Positions 49,384-60,420 of a DNA stretch of 64,000 nt are shown here, piece after piece. The stretch's first letter is position 1. Every line of letters starts with the position of its first letter. The position numbers were made by a program, and so were the translations under genes. Source of the DNA: Cylindrobasidium torrendii FP15055 ss-10 (taxonomy: Eukaryota; Basidiomycota; Agaricomycetes; Agaricales; Physalacriaceae); contig KN880484.1 of assembly GCA_000934385.1 (NCBI GenBank), positions 1-64,000 of the forward strand, read 5' to 3'. The notes under the pieces are model-generated. The model was given only the letters and a program-made list of their open reading frames with translations. It searched no databases and was not told the origin of the DNA.

Positions 49384-50151
49384 TCATGAATGGTCATCCC
49401 CTTCGTCTGCGTCATGGTCGTCGTTCATCGCGTCTCCATCCTCCTCGTCGCTCATCCCTTCCATAATGTCAACGTCCATGGCAGCTCGAGACAAGTCCAA
49501 TTCTTCCGGTTCCTCGACTTCGACTTCTAACCGTGAATTCCAAGCGTACTTTTCTCTGAGCATTGCAACGGCGCGCACTGCACGTTCGACTCGTTGGTCG
49601 TGTGCGTTTCGTATGGCATCGCATTCCTCTTGGACCTGGTAGTAGTCTGGTTTGTCGGGCGGCGGCGGAGCGCCATACCGCATTTGTGCGGGTGGCGGGG
49701 GAGCATCAGAAAGAACACCGATGGAGCCACGGGTTTCCATATGTTCTGCAATTCGGCGCACAGTCGCATTTTCTGCTTCAAGGACAGTGGCAATAGGCAC
49801 AGAGCGGAGATAAGTCAGAGTTCGAGCATTGTCTTGGTCAGAGGCGAACGTTGAGGGATGGACAACCATCTGTGTGAAGGGGTTCGGAGGAGGCCCTTGG
49901 CCAGGTTGTTGTTGTTGCGCACGGAAATTTATGGGGGAAACAAGCGAGGTGGACAGACTGTGGGTTTGAGAGAGGAGCACATTGAACTTGGAAAGTATTT
50001 CAGGCCATGGTAGCATCGCTTCAGGTCGAAAGTAGATCCAGTCGATTTGTTGATGGAAAACATTGACAGAGTCCAGAATTTGTTGAACTTTGTATTTCAA
50101 TGATTCGAGCTGCGACGTTGGAAATTCAGACTGATGCTGGTCGCCGTCCAT
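49384..50151 (-). CDS. MED8: Mediator of RNA polymerase II subunit 8
   Basis: Head-module subunit of Mediator, nuclear. Intronless, 255 residues from MDGDQHQSEFPTSQ (50151). An in-frame ATG at 50238 would add 29 residues but enters the divergent promoter, so the inner one is preferred. The N-terminal helix LESLKYKVQQILDSVNVFHQ, QIDWIYFRPEAMLPWPEILS and KFNVLLSQTHSLSTSL are the Med8 signature, followed by VVHPSTFASDQDNARTLTYL then RSVPIATVLEAE. A Pro-rich linker (APPPPAQMRYGAPPPPDKPD) and a helix (QEECDAIRNAHDQRVERAVR) precede a strongly acidic C-terminus (EEPEELDLSRAAMDVDIMEG and a run of Asp/Glu/His). Confidence 0.9.
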   Translation of the reverse strand: MDGDQHQSEFPTSQLESLKYKVQQILDSVNVFHQQIDWIYFRPEAMLPWPEILSKFNVLLSQTHSLSTSLVSPINFRAQQQQPGQGPPPNPFTQMVVHPSTFASDQDNARTLTYLRSVPIATVLEAENATVRRIAEHMETRGSIGVLSDAPPPPAQMRYGAPPPPDKPDYYQVQEECDAIRNAHDQRVERAVRAVAMLREKYAWNSRLEVEVEEPEELDLSRAAMDVDIMEGMSDEEDGDAMNDDHDADEGDDHS

Positions 50152-50259
50152 GGTCAAGGTCTGTTGCGGAGTTTGCCGAACAGGAAATATGGCCAAATAC
50201 AAGCATTTCAACAGAAACGCGTCTCGTGCCGGGCGCATTACTCGCCTTCTTCATCCATC
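50152..50259. promoter_or_regulatory. Compact bidirectional promoter, MED8 / mitochondrial HMG protein
   Basis: Only 108 bp between divergent start codons, the shortest such gap in the window. No TATA box. Confidence 0.5.
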
Positions 50260-51285
50260 ATGTTCACTGTTCTCCGCGCGCGCGCATCCGCCGCGCCCCG
50301 TGCGGTATCGCGCGCTTCCATGGCGCGTATCGCGTCGCCTGTTGCCCCCCGACTACTTCCGCTGTCCGCGTCGCGTACATTTGCGACTAGCCGGGCGACT
50401 CTCTTCCCGGAGAAGAAGAGCACGGAAGCAGACACCAAGAAATCAGCCTCGACCGTGAAGAAGACCAAGGCCAAGGCGGCCACGACAACCAAGAAGACAG
50501 GCGAGAAGGCCAAACCCAAACCCAAGAAGAAGGTAGTTGCGAAGAAGGTCAAGAAAGTTGCCCCGAAGAAGAAGAAACCTGCTGTGGCTGGTATTCAGAC
50601 CATCAGTGCGTGTTCAGCTCGTCTCCAGTGCAATTTCTTACACCTGGTTTTCAGAGGGAAGAGTCGTTATCCCTCGCACTGCACGCCCTCCATCGCGACC
50701 CGCTCAAGGCAAAGGCATCTACTACAAAGAACAGTACGCTGCAGGGAAATATGGCCAACCTTCTCGCGCAGACTTGCCCGCAATCTTGTCCAAAGCAATG
50801 CAGGAGTGGTCTGCTCTGTCTGAGACAGAGAAGGCTGTATGCTCTATCTATTGTATACGTCTTTCCATACCCGCTAACTTCCTTGCAGGTTTACAACGGC
50901 AAGGCTGCCGTCCTCAAGGATCAATACCAGGAGGAACTCCGCAAGTGGTTTGCTGCCACTCCGAGCGCCATTCGTCAAGAAGTTCAACGGCGCCTGGTGT
51001 CTAAGGGTCACAAGCCCATTCGTCGCCCCCGCAACCCCCTCCGCCCCCGCCTGGTGACGCCTTACATCCAGTAAGCCTGTTTGTTCTTTGAGCAGTTTTG
51101 CCTTCATTGACGCTTGGTACAGATTCTTTGTCGAGTTCAAGAGGCAGAATCCTCAGCTCACATTCAGTGAGTGTGGTACGGCAGCCGGTGCCCAATGGCG
51201 CAGCATGTCGGATTCCGCTAGGGCGCCCTATGGTGAAGCCTCTAAGAAGGAGAACACGGCGAGGCGTGCAGCTTTGCCTGCTTAA
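50260..51285 (+). CDS. Mitochondrial HMG-box protein, Abf2/TFAM-like
   Basis: Predicted mtDNA-packaging protein. The ATG at 50260 opens an Arg/Ala/Ser-rich, acid-free leader (MFTVLRARASAAPRAVSRAS ... SASRTFATSRATLFP), a typical mitochondrial targeting sequence. A very basic segment follows (KKSASTVKKTKAKAATTTKK ... KPKPKKKVVAKKVKKVAPKK), then two degenerate HMG boxes. Box 1 is PRTARPPSRPAQGKGIYYKE to LSKAMQEWSALSETEKAVYN, continuing KAAVLKDQYQEELRKWFAAT. Box 2 is RPRLVTPYIQFFVEFKRQNP to AGAQWRSMSDSARAPYGEAS. Introns near 50608-50659, 50830-50887 and 51072-51121; the reading frame is continuous across each. The two-box layout with a leader fits Abf2-like proteins; the lysine-rich insert is longer than in yeast. 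Confidence 0.87.
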
Positions 51286-52339
51286 CCATGGAAGGCATTA
51301 CTTAGTAAATTAAGTGTTCCGGCTTGGTACGACGGTCATAACTACTTAGACCATAACTATCTGTGTTTCTCATTCCGACTATACGAGTTTGATGGATGGC
51401 CGTGTTTGAATGCTCTATATCACTGCAATGCCTTTACAGGTCAAGGGGCACAAGCATTGAATGCGTATCACTGTCATCTGAGGTTATGGGCAAAGTCGTC
51501 GTAAATTTCTATTCCGAAACCAGGGCAGGGCGTACGACGGCAAAATAGTATTAGGTGCAAGGTGTAATTGCGAATGTTGCACGGTGGGTTCCAGGCGCGC
51601 GCTTGGATACTCTTCTTGGGTCTGCGCCATTTGACGAGAGATGGGTATATCTCCTGTTTTTATTTCCGGTGAGAACATTGTAGAATACGTGTATCAACCA
51701 AAGATGTTAAGTCAAGACTATCTCAGTTCCAGAAGGCTGAACTAGGCGTGGATTCACTGAAGGTTGGTAATCATGAGCGCAAATATGAAGGCGGTCGAGA
51801 GCATTCTACACACTTATCCAATGTGAACGCAATACACCGGCTCGATCTCCGAGTGGCAAGCCTTGTGTTCCTAATTTGGTGCGACCAGTTCGTGAAGAGC
51901 ATGGCTGAGATCAAGATTGTTGCAGCGCAAGGGAACGATATATAGTAACAATACCTAGACGCACTGTAGTCGACTGGGGACATAGTCCTAAACAGCGCAG
52001 TGTTTTTGCGTTGTGTACACTGCAACAAAATCAACTGATCACTGGCATGTGCTGATTTCTAGTGAGAAGAACTTGGAGGACGCCCTACACATTGAAATGA
52101 TGGTGCGGATCAGGAGACAGCTCAGACGGTCTCTTGAAGGTGTGATTACGCCATATCATCTCAGTCTAGAAAAGCGAGGAGGGTTAGGCCAAGCTGTAAC
52201 TATCACTGCAGATAAATGAGAGGCTTCGAAGCAATATCATCGTCCATGTGAACGTTAACTGATTCATCAGTGCATGGGCTCGGGCATGGCCAAATATAAT
52301 CCGCAAGGTGTTCTGTCTTTAAACAATTATATACTGGAC
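51286..52339. other. Intergenic, convergent region of about 1 kb
   Basis: Lies between the HMG gene stop and the stop of the phosphotransferase-like gene. Short frames at 51748-51945 (+) and 51771-52034 (-) overlap and have no domain cues. Confidence 0.45.
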
Positions 52340-53425
52340 TTAATAGCATGGGGCATTCTTCAACGACTCAGTGACCTTTTCAATCGTCTCCAGCGCCCAG
52401 GTGGCCTGTGGCCCCGTCTTTCCCCTTTCCAACAGTACCACGAGCGCTAGCACCAGGTCATACCACATCCTCTTCGTCTTCTGGCGCGGGAATACAAGGA
52501 GCGGCTCTCCACCCGCATTCTTGTATCCTTCCATGAGCGCTTCTGACCTCTCGAGAAAGAAGCCCTCCATCAACGGGTCGCCCCAGACGGCCCTGCTCAT
52601 GTTAGGCAAGACAGCAGCAATGGACGGAGTAGGGCCAAGCTTGAGATAGACGTCGTCCGACGAACCGGTGAACCAGATGAGTGAAGGCACTTCGACGTCG
52701 TCAAACAAGAAGAATGCAATAGCGCGGGAGAGCGCCGCGCGAATACTGGTGTATGCGAATTCGTACCCAGCCGCCTCCGCTGCGGTGAGTGTAGTCTCCA
52801 CGATATGCGTAAATGTCTCCTGCCAGCTGATAGAAGGGTCTGCTGGTGGGACGACCGCTGGCTGACCATAATACTCGTTCATGACGCGACTGTGTAGACG
52901 TCCCAGGCATGCGCCGATTTCGAGGTCGACTAGGACGCGTTGTTCTGGCGTGAGAATTGGGCTTTTGTACAAATCGGCGAGGGAAATGAGCTCTGATGAT
53001 GCGACCTTTTTGGTTGGGGTCATCAGGTAGGGGAATGGTATAATCGACGCGCTTTCGTCCACAAAAGGTTCGCCCAAGGGTAGACACTGGCTATCCTTGA
53101 TAAGCTTGATGAGATGCGCTGTCGTCCGAAGTGTGTTCAGAGCATATGGACTGCTCGTGTGCGGAGGCTCAAATATAGAGATGTAAGACGAATGTGTTGC
53201 AGCTTCAGTCGGAGATGCACTGAGGTCAGCAATGTAGGTCTTGTTGTTTCGGACGTAGCTATATAGGAAGATTCATAAGAAACTTTTGTACATTTCCAGA
53301 GTAAGCCCACTTCACTTATAACCGTTATTGACAACCTCTTTTAGAGCAACCACAGTGCGACCATTGCCATTGTGTTTATCGATGATAGACTGAGCCTGTC
53401 CTTGGGTAAGATTAAGAGAAGTCAT
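52340..53425 (-). CDS. APH/choline-kinase-fold protein lacking catalytic residues (predicted pseudokinase)
   Basis: The fungal aminoglycoside-phosphotransferase-like family is recognisable at both ends: MTSLNLTQGQAQSIIDKHNG and TVVALKEVVNNGYN at the start, IIPFPYLMTPTKK and DLEIGACLGRLHSRVMNEYY in the middle, and SRAVWGDPLMEGFFLER then ERGKTGPQATWALETIEKVT at the C-terminus. However, where relatives have a catalytic WDLxxxNI-type loop this protein reads SLIWFTGSSDDVYLKLG, and the metal-binding Asp of the following IIDF segment is replaced (AAVLPNMSRAVWGDP). The N-lobe Lys strand is not recognisable either (YIADLSASPTEA). One intron near 53259-53315; about 343 residues. The open frame is intact, so it looks like a maintained pseudoenzyme rather than a decayed gene. 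Confidence 0.7.
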
Positions 53426-53913
53426 TCCTCTACGTTGTAGCCGAAGATGAGGTGTGCGAATTCCTGCCCGGTATGTGCTCAAACGCGGCGCTCTGGTCAA
53501 GGTCAAGCGCAAGAACATATCGGCCACGCGACGACGAGAACAAGTTGATCCGTTCTGTCGATCCGTCGTCCGAACGTGCATTATCACAGCGACATAAGTA
53601 CTTACTGGCCACGTTCGCTGACAGTAACACCAAAACACGCTCTTCTCGAGCATAGCGTGCCGAGTACAACAGTGGACATGCGCGCAGGCCAAGTCCATTT
53701 TGATTGAAATCAAGAACGCAGATGGAAGTTGACGATATATAGTACACAGAAACCCGGTCGAGACGATAGCACGAGGGAATCTACAACTGAGATAACAAAT
53801 AGATCTTTCAAATTTAGCCCTCCGTTCGACAGCGTTGTCCAAGCTTTACATAGCTTTCATCCCAGACGTCAAGGCATTTCAACCTTGATTCAAGAAATGT
53901 ATGGTCGATGTAT
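53426..53913. other. Intergenic between pseudokinase start and TUP1 stop
   Basis: Promoter of the phosphotransferase-like gene and the TUP1 3' flank. No other gene recognised. Confidence 0.4.
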
Positions 53914-56222
53914 TTACATCGTATCATATGCCCCTACCATCACTCAGCACAATCAAACGAGGACAGATAAAGACGTACAAATTCTGGCAAGATTATCCCC
54001 ACTCCCTGTGGCTAGCATATTGTTCGTCGGACTCAAGTCAATCGAGATGACTAGATCACACATTAGCATCCCATCTCGGCAAGTAAAGCATACAGAAGTA
54101 CCAGAGTTTTTATGTCCCTGCAGCATGCACAACATACTGGCTGTCTTCGCATCCCAGAACAACACGCCGCGGTCCTTGGAGCCTGATACAACCCACTGAC
54201 CGTCATACGAAACCGCCACCGAGAGCACATAGTCCTACGAGAACCGTGAGCCGTAGCCCGTGACCCTCATGACCGCGATGGAGACGCACCTTATGTCCTG
54301 TGAAGTTCATCGCTGCTGTAGCGTGATCATTCCCAGAATGGCCCCGCATCAATGGTTGCATGTCCCAGTACTTTAACGTCTTGTCCAAACTCCCGCTGAT
54401 CAACCCTTTGCCGTCTGGCGTGAAAACAACGCTGTAGACACTGTCAAGGTGGCCTATAAGCCTGTCCACTAACTGGCCAGTCGCTACGTCCCAGATGCGC
54501 ACAATGGTATCCAGACTCCCCGCAGCGACGAAGCGCCCATCAGGGCTTATGCAGACGCTCGTCACCCCTGCGTCTTCGTTGGTAACGTCTGGATCTTTTA
54601 CCTGGAGGACCTTTCCTGGGCCACCATTCATATCCCAGATGCGCGCTGTACGATCGCCTGAACCAGAGACAATGAGGCGCCCATCTGCAGAAAAGTCGAG
54701 AGAATAAATTTCCTGCTGGTGGCCATCGAAAACATTGCGAATGCGCCGCTTGGCAATGTCCCAAATCTGGAGGATGTGTTGGAGAATTCACCAGCAAGGG
54801 AAGGAACAACCTACACGAATTTGCTTGTCCTCCGCTCCTGTTGCAAGATACTTTCCATCTGGACTGAAGCGTACACTACGGATATACAAGTCGCCGCTTT
54901 GTGGGACGTTGTCGTCGCTAAGTGTGCTGTAAATCAACGTTTAGCAAAAGAAATCGCGCGGCATCGAGCTGAACAGACCATGTCTTCTGACCTGTTCGAA
55001 CATCGTATATTTGGGCGGTTCGGTTGCAGCCGGTGGCCAAGTATTTCCCGTCGGCTGAGAACTGCACGCAACAAACCACGCTGTATGGGCCGTCAATCTA
55101 CTGCCAATGCACTAATGACGGGAACGCGTACGTAGCGTGCATGAGAGTGTGAACAAGGGTGACGTCGAGTGACCGTTTGAGCTTGGGGTTGAATGCAACG
55201 AACCAGTCGTTGCCCTCTTTCTTGAATTCTGGTGGGAGATTGGCCGGGTTAAGGTCATCAGGGAAAGGGTCATTGCTGATCGGCATAGGGCCTGCCGCCG
55301 CCGCCGCAGTCGCTGTGGTCGGGGCAGTCAACGGCAGCGGAGGCAACTGGGTATGTGGGGATACGACACTGGCGCTGCCACTGCCAGATATCGGCGGCAT
55401 TGCCGGGAGTGGCACTTTGGGCACGGACGCCAGATGCGGGCTGAAGTGGTCTAGCATTTGTGGTTTCGTTGGTAAACTAAGCAGGCTTAGGAAGGGTACT
55501 CGTACAGACCTGGACGATCAGATTTCATACGGTCTGGTTTGAACCTCTTTGCCTCTCTTTGGTCCAGAAGCCGGTCGCGGTCGCGGTCCCTTTCACGTTC
55601 GCGTTCCCGGAGGTCGCGTTCACGGTCGCTGAGCCGGCCGTCGCGATCGATTCTGTCGCGCATATCTCTGTCGCGGTCGCGGTCACGATCGCGACCGTAT
55701 AGCGCCTCGCCTTGGTAGGGCCCATGCGACGACATCGGCGGCGGCGGGAGGCTTCCTGACAGTGACGAGGAGCCGGGGCCAATCATAGCATGGGCGGGCG
55801 GTCCGGCGTTGGCAGCACTGGCGCGTAGAGAGTGTAATTCGCCCCGAAGCCGGCTTAGGTCCTCTTCATATTGAGTCTGCACCTTTGTGTGCTGGCTCTC
55901 GAGTTCATACAGTGATTGGCGGATAATGTGGAGTTCGTTAACTTGGGACGACACTGGGCTAATTAAACATCGCATGTCATACTGGACAAGCATATAACGC
56001 ACTCTTGGATTCATATTCATCCCGTTGCTTTCTCGTAATAGTCAAATCTGCCAGTAGCTGCTCGTACTCTTGTTTGATGACGTCCAAAACCTCTGGAATC
56101 CGATGATGTGAAGACCCATGGCCAGAAGCAGATTGAGGCGCCGGGGGCTGGAGGCCGCGGTGCTGGTTGTCAGAAGAAAAAAAAGGAGGACGTGTGAGCC
56201 TTATCGAGTGGCGGTCTGGCAT
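53914..56222 (-). CDS. TUP1: General transcriptional co-repressor Tup1 (WD40)
   Basis: Tetrameric nuclear co-repressor that partners Cyc8/Ssn6. The Tup1 N-domain coiled coil is [54 protein letters not shown] and [20 protein letters not shown]. An unusual Arg/Asp/Glu repeat region follows (from [16 protein letters not shown] to [14 protein letters not shown]), then a Pro-rich stretch. Seven WD repeats run from [20 protein letters not shown] and [17 protein letters not shown] to [59 protein letters not shown] and [20 protein letters not shown]. Splicing a last intron (about 53934-53972) restores the terminal ARIWAYDTM. The start [15 protein letters not shown] at 56222 is uncertain; a spliced MY-type first exon near 56246 is possible. 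Confidence 0.92.
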
Positions 56223-57017
56223 AGGACGAGACGAACACTGTACATTGACCCCGATGCCATGCGAAACGGTGGGCAACAGGCAGCGGCTCAGACGGCGGAG
56301 AGAAAGAAAGGGAGTAGAGATGGTTGTGGTTTGAATCCAAGGCAGAAGTTCGCAACATGTGCCTGTTTCTATCGTTCCCACGCCAGTTTACCGGCGGTTC
56401 CGATTTGGGACAGCATCTAACTTTCAGATCTCGGGGAAGCCGCGGAACTAAATCGTATACACGTGTTTCTACATATCTTCGGCAACGAGCGGAGTATGTT
56501 GATCCTGGTTCCCGCCGAACGCTGCCTCTGTGCTATCTCACTTCAACAGTCAAGACCGCCGTTTATTATGTTCAATGTAAAAGACCACAAATATTGGCAT
56601 AAAACATGCAATGTGCACTTGGCCATTCAAACCGGGAACTAACCACTACATGTATGTATGTATGTTCGTGTGCCCATAAATGCTTGATCCAGTTCGAGAC
56701 TAATAGCCGTACCCAGGCCGTACCAGAACATAGAGAAAATAGACAAACAAAGAGTTTACCATTGACAGCAACCAATCGTCGTCGGTAAGTACATGTATGT
56801 AAGGGCTCGTATTCCTCCTCTATCCAATAAAAGCATGTTATCGCTACGCGCTCGTAAAGTTGTCAAGTAAAATACAGGTCGAGAAAGAAAAAGTTGGTGA
56901 GATGAAGCAGACCATAATAAATATATGGAATAGAACTGTTCGCGGCCAGATCAATATCTAAGTTATACTTCCAGTGTCCAGCCATGCATCCCCCCGCATA
57001 AGGACCTGCGGTGTGTT
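56223..57017. other. Intergenic, TUP1 promoter side
   Basis: Contains a short TGTA repeat near 56650-56665. Long promoter regions are common for TUP1. No gene seen. Confidence 0.4.
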
Positions 57018-59151
57018 CTAAGACACCTCACGATGTGATGATACAGACTGCCTCTGAGCCAAAGCTACAGAGCCCCGATGACTTGATGCTGCTGCTTCGC
57101 GGTGCGACGTTGCTGCCGTCCCGAATTTCTCCTCCATCATGTCATTTGGCTGGAACCCAAACTCATCAACACTCGCGGGCGTATCCCTGCCTGTCGCTGT
57201 CCTGAAGCTATCTGCCGCCGTTGCGTACGTGCTTGCGCGCGAAACGGCTCTTAAAGGTGGAGCAGCGCCGGGCGGTAGCTCAGGCGAAAATGACGACGGT
57301 GGTGGATTCGCGTCTCCAGAAGATTTAGGCCGCAACGCTCCCGTGGAGGATGACCTCGAAAGATCTTTGGGTTGGTGTCTAAATGTGCGAGCGGCGAATG
57401 TAGCCGACCTCGATGATAGAGGCTGCGCTGGCGGGGAGAAGTCCGCGCTGGAATCTGGCGCAAAGGGAAGAGAAGAGGCAGACGAATCACGGCGATGGTG
57501 AGTCGGAGGTCCAGCCTGGTCCGCTGGCTCAGACGGCATTGGCGACTCAGCAGGAGGCAAGAGCGAAGTCGTAGATGCGCCTACTTGTGCATGTGTGGGC
57601 GACCCAGACCTCAGCCTGGCGCGCGATCCATTTGGCTCGTCAAACTCGGGTGGCAAAGTATCTTCCTCGACATCGTTGAAGCCAAGGCGCGACTGGCTTG
57701 CATAGCGAATTGCATCGTTGCCGTACGGCATGCCGAATCGAGAGAATGCATCGCGGGATGAGATAAGTTTGACCTGGTCAGCAGTCGGACCAGAACGTGG
57801 GTAGGTGAACTCTGTGCGCAGAACGGTATGCGTGAGAGGCGCAGAGATAGAGTTGATGGAGATCATGGATGGCGAGGTCAAGGGTACATTAGACGTATTG
57901 GACGCATGGGACTGTGCACGGAAGAAAGAAAGGGAATTCGACGCCCGGTGACGAGACTCAGAGGTTGTTGCTGCGCTGGCGTTGGAAGCTCCCCGTGTGT
58001 GGTCTGGGGAACGTATAGTGGAACGGTTGTTGAAAACGCCGCCAAGCATATTCCTGAACGTTGAGCGACGTCTTGCTGTGGCATTGGGATCGGCGGATGG
58101 GTCCTCCGTTTGGGCGTCAGTTGTCTGAGACGGGACCTGGGCTTCGGCTGCCGTGGGCGGCGTGTTTTCAGGGAGAGCGCTGAGTCCATCGGCAAGATCA
58201 GCCGTAGAAACCTCGAAGTAGGCTGGAGCAGGTCCTCTGGGGTCAGATTCCACTGGAAGACCGTCGACCGGGGTAGGCTCTTGATCCACGCTGCGGACGG
58301 GCATGTTGTCGTGATGGTCCTCATGCTCGCGATTGAGCAAGGGCTGGTCATGGGGAGTGTCCGGTACGCGCCCGTATTGCGATGCCCGCCTGCTATCCGC
58401 GTCGGGGGCGTGATCCCCGGTGGAATGGTCTTCAGATGATTCATCCTCGTCAACGGGCATTTCTACGTGCGCAGTAAGTCCTTCGATGGGCGCATCTTCC
58501 ATATCTTCTTGACCACTACGGTGTGTTAGAAAGAGGTCGCAGGCATGTTGCCTGTCACAAACCGGAAAATAACCAGCTCTTCCTCTCCTGGCTCCTTGTT
58601 GTAAGCTGGGAGTGACGTTGTAGATATTTGTGAGGGTGTGCGACGAGGGCGCCGGACTCTGCGTGCAGTTGTGGGTGGCGGTACTGCAGGTCGGCGAACG
58701 GAATTTTGACGACTTCCAGGCCCAGCCAATTGGTCGGCAGTGAGTTCTCGGACATTAGGAGTTGCTGACGATGTCGGGGCAACAGCAGCAGTAGGGACGA
58801 AGCCGTTTGCTAGGCTGAATGTCCCAAGAGATTCTGTTATCGACTTTCGCCAGGACTTGCGCGAGTACGCGATCGCCACAAGAAGAAGAAGGCCGACGAC
58901 TACACCGACGATGGGAGCCTGAAATATTGGGATTGAGTTCATACTCAACGTCGAAGACGGTGATAACGCACCCATATCTTCACCGAACTTCCACCTCCGT
59001 CTGAAGGGCTTCCACTGGACTCTGCACGCTTCGCAATTTCCGTCGGGCGTGCTTGGGCCGAGAGCACTAGCGATAAGAGGGCAACCGATATTGTTTGCAT
59101 CATGAAAGAAGAGAAAGGTCGTAAAAGGCCAAGGTCATAGCGCAATGTCAT
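57018..59151 (-). CDS. Signal-peptide, single-TM protein with long disordered cytosolic tail
   Basis: No characterised family. The start at 59151 (MTLRYDLGLLRPFSSF) or the ATG at 59103 (MMQTISVALLSLVLSAQA), the latter giving a normal signal peptide. RPTEIAKRAESS follows with a Lys-Arg Kex2-like site, so the extracellular part may be trimmed to about 15 residues. A 63-nt intron leads to one helix, APIVGVVVGLLLLVAIAYSR, then a basic stop-transfer (KSWRKS). The rest, over 600 residues, is Ser/Pro-rich. A juxtamembrane block LPAYNKEPGEEELVIFRGQE then DMED is the most conserved-looking part. Later come RRRSTFRNMLGGVFNNRS and LRTEFTYPRSGPTADQVKLI then SSRDAFSRFGMPYG. Two introns near 58511-58557 and 58930-58992. 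Topology resembles a sensor or anchor, but this is inference. Confidence 0.75.
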
Positions 59152-60420
59152 TAGACGGTTCGTTTAACTTCGTTAGGTTGTGACGGTTGGAGGCAAAGAG
59201 CGAGAGCAGCAGTGGCTGTGATCGTAACCTGAATCTCGGCCCACCCTGGCACTCTGGTAACCCCTTGGGCGCTGTCTACTTTCCAAGCACGTCCCGTGTC
59301 ACTGCGCCGGGCAGTTCTTATCTCGAGAGGTTCTGCATTCAAGCCTTCCTTGTCCAATGGTCTTATTCTCTGCCCATATTGCGTCGCTCTTGTATGATTC
59401 CCGGTCATCCGAGCCGTCTGGACTACATCTGCCGATGCGGACGAGGCCTAACAGCATATATAGCACCATATGCTGATTATTTCGAAGTACAGAAGCAGCG
59501 TCTCGTCGCCCATCGTCAAAATTGGCTAAATAATCTTGACGAGCGACTCGTATTAGCGTGTATGTTGTAAGCCTCTGGGCATAGGTACTCGTTGTACTCA
59601 TCGATTCTTCAGGCGGTCAGCCACGGCAATGCTTGTCCAGTTTTACCTTGGGGCGCTCGCCGTCGCACGACGCAGACCAATGCATGCCGTAGCGCTCATC
59701 TCACTTGGGGCATTTCGACTCGTTCGCAAGGATCTCGGCGCATTCTCTGACACACAGTCTACCGCCGCTGACTAACTTCCAGACAAAAAGGTTCCATCTA
59801 CTTATCAGTGGTCTCGAATGAATAGCGATCCTTTCTTCTCAGATCCCGCGAAGAAGACTTACTTTGAAAGTGCTTGTTGGCTAACATGCCGGTCACCTTG
59901 GCTCACGCCATCTGTCGCATCTTGTAGTCAACGCTTATCCTTCCGTCTCGTCTGCTAAATAATTCCATGTGCGGTTTCGCCACCTTCAAGAAGGATGGAA
60001 ACGCATGGCAGCGCTTTGAGTGCAGTAACGTGACCGTGGCATCAATTGATCGCCCGGTTAAATTGAAATCGGACTAGGACTGCTAAACTGGGTCGTAACA
60101 ATGGCCTCCACTTCATTAGAAGCTGGCCACTCCTGATCTTCAGGTACTTGTGGCACTACCTCCAGATTCCTTCTCAAAAAGCACTTTTGTTCACTATAGC
60201 GAGCAACTAACTGGAGGAGGTGTATACATTATTACAGACACATATGCACGTACATGATACTATATACTTTGAATCGACATGACCTTCTACGAACAGTCGA
60301 AAAGAGCACAGAAAGAAGAGAATGGTATGTAAGATAAGACAGAATGAGAAAGCGAAACAAGAACGGTACACGTACTTACATCTATCTACCCGACGGCCTT
60401 CAAGACAGTCTATTCATCAA
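59152..60420. other. Intergenic, 1.3 kb, nothing recognised
   Basis: Checked by eye on both strands (about 59,580-60,420) for a short pheromone precursor ending in a CaaX box next to the STE3-type receptor; none found. Small frames at 59187-59570 (+) and 59299-59601 (-) lack domain cues. Confidence 0.45.

Noticed and set aside
59580..60420. Search for a mating-pheromone precursor (CaaX end) next to STE3
   Set aside because: Scanned both strands for Cys-codon, nine bases, stop; the one hit (near 60191-60205, minus) has an internal stop.
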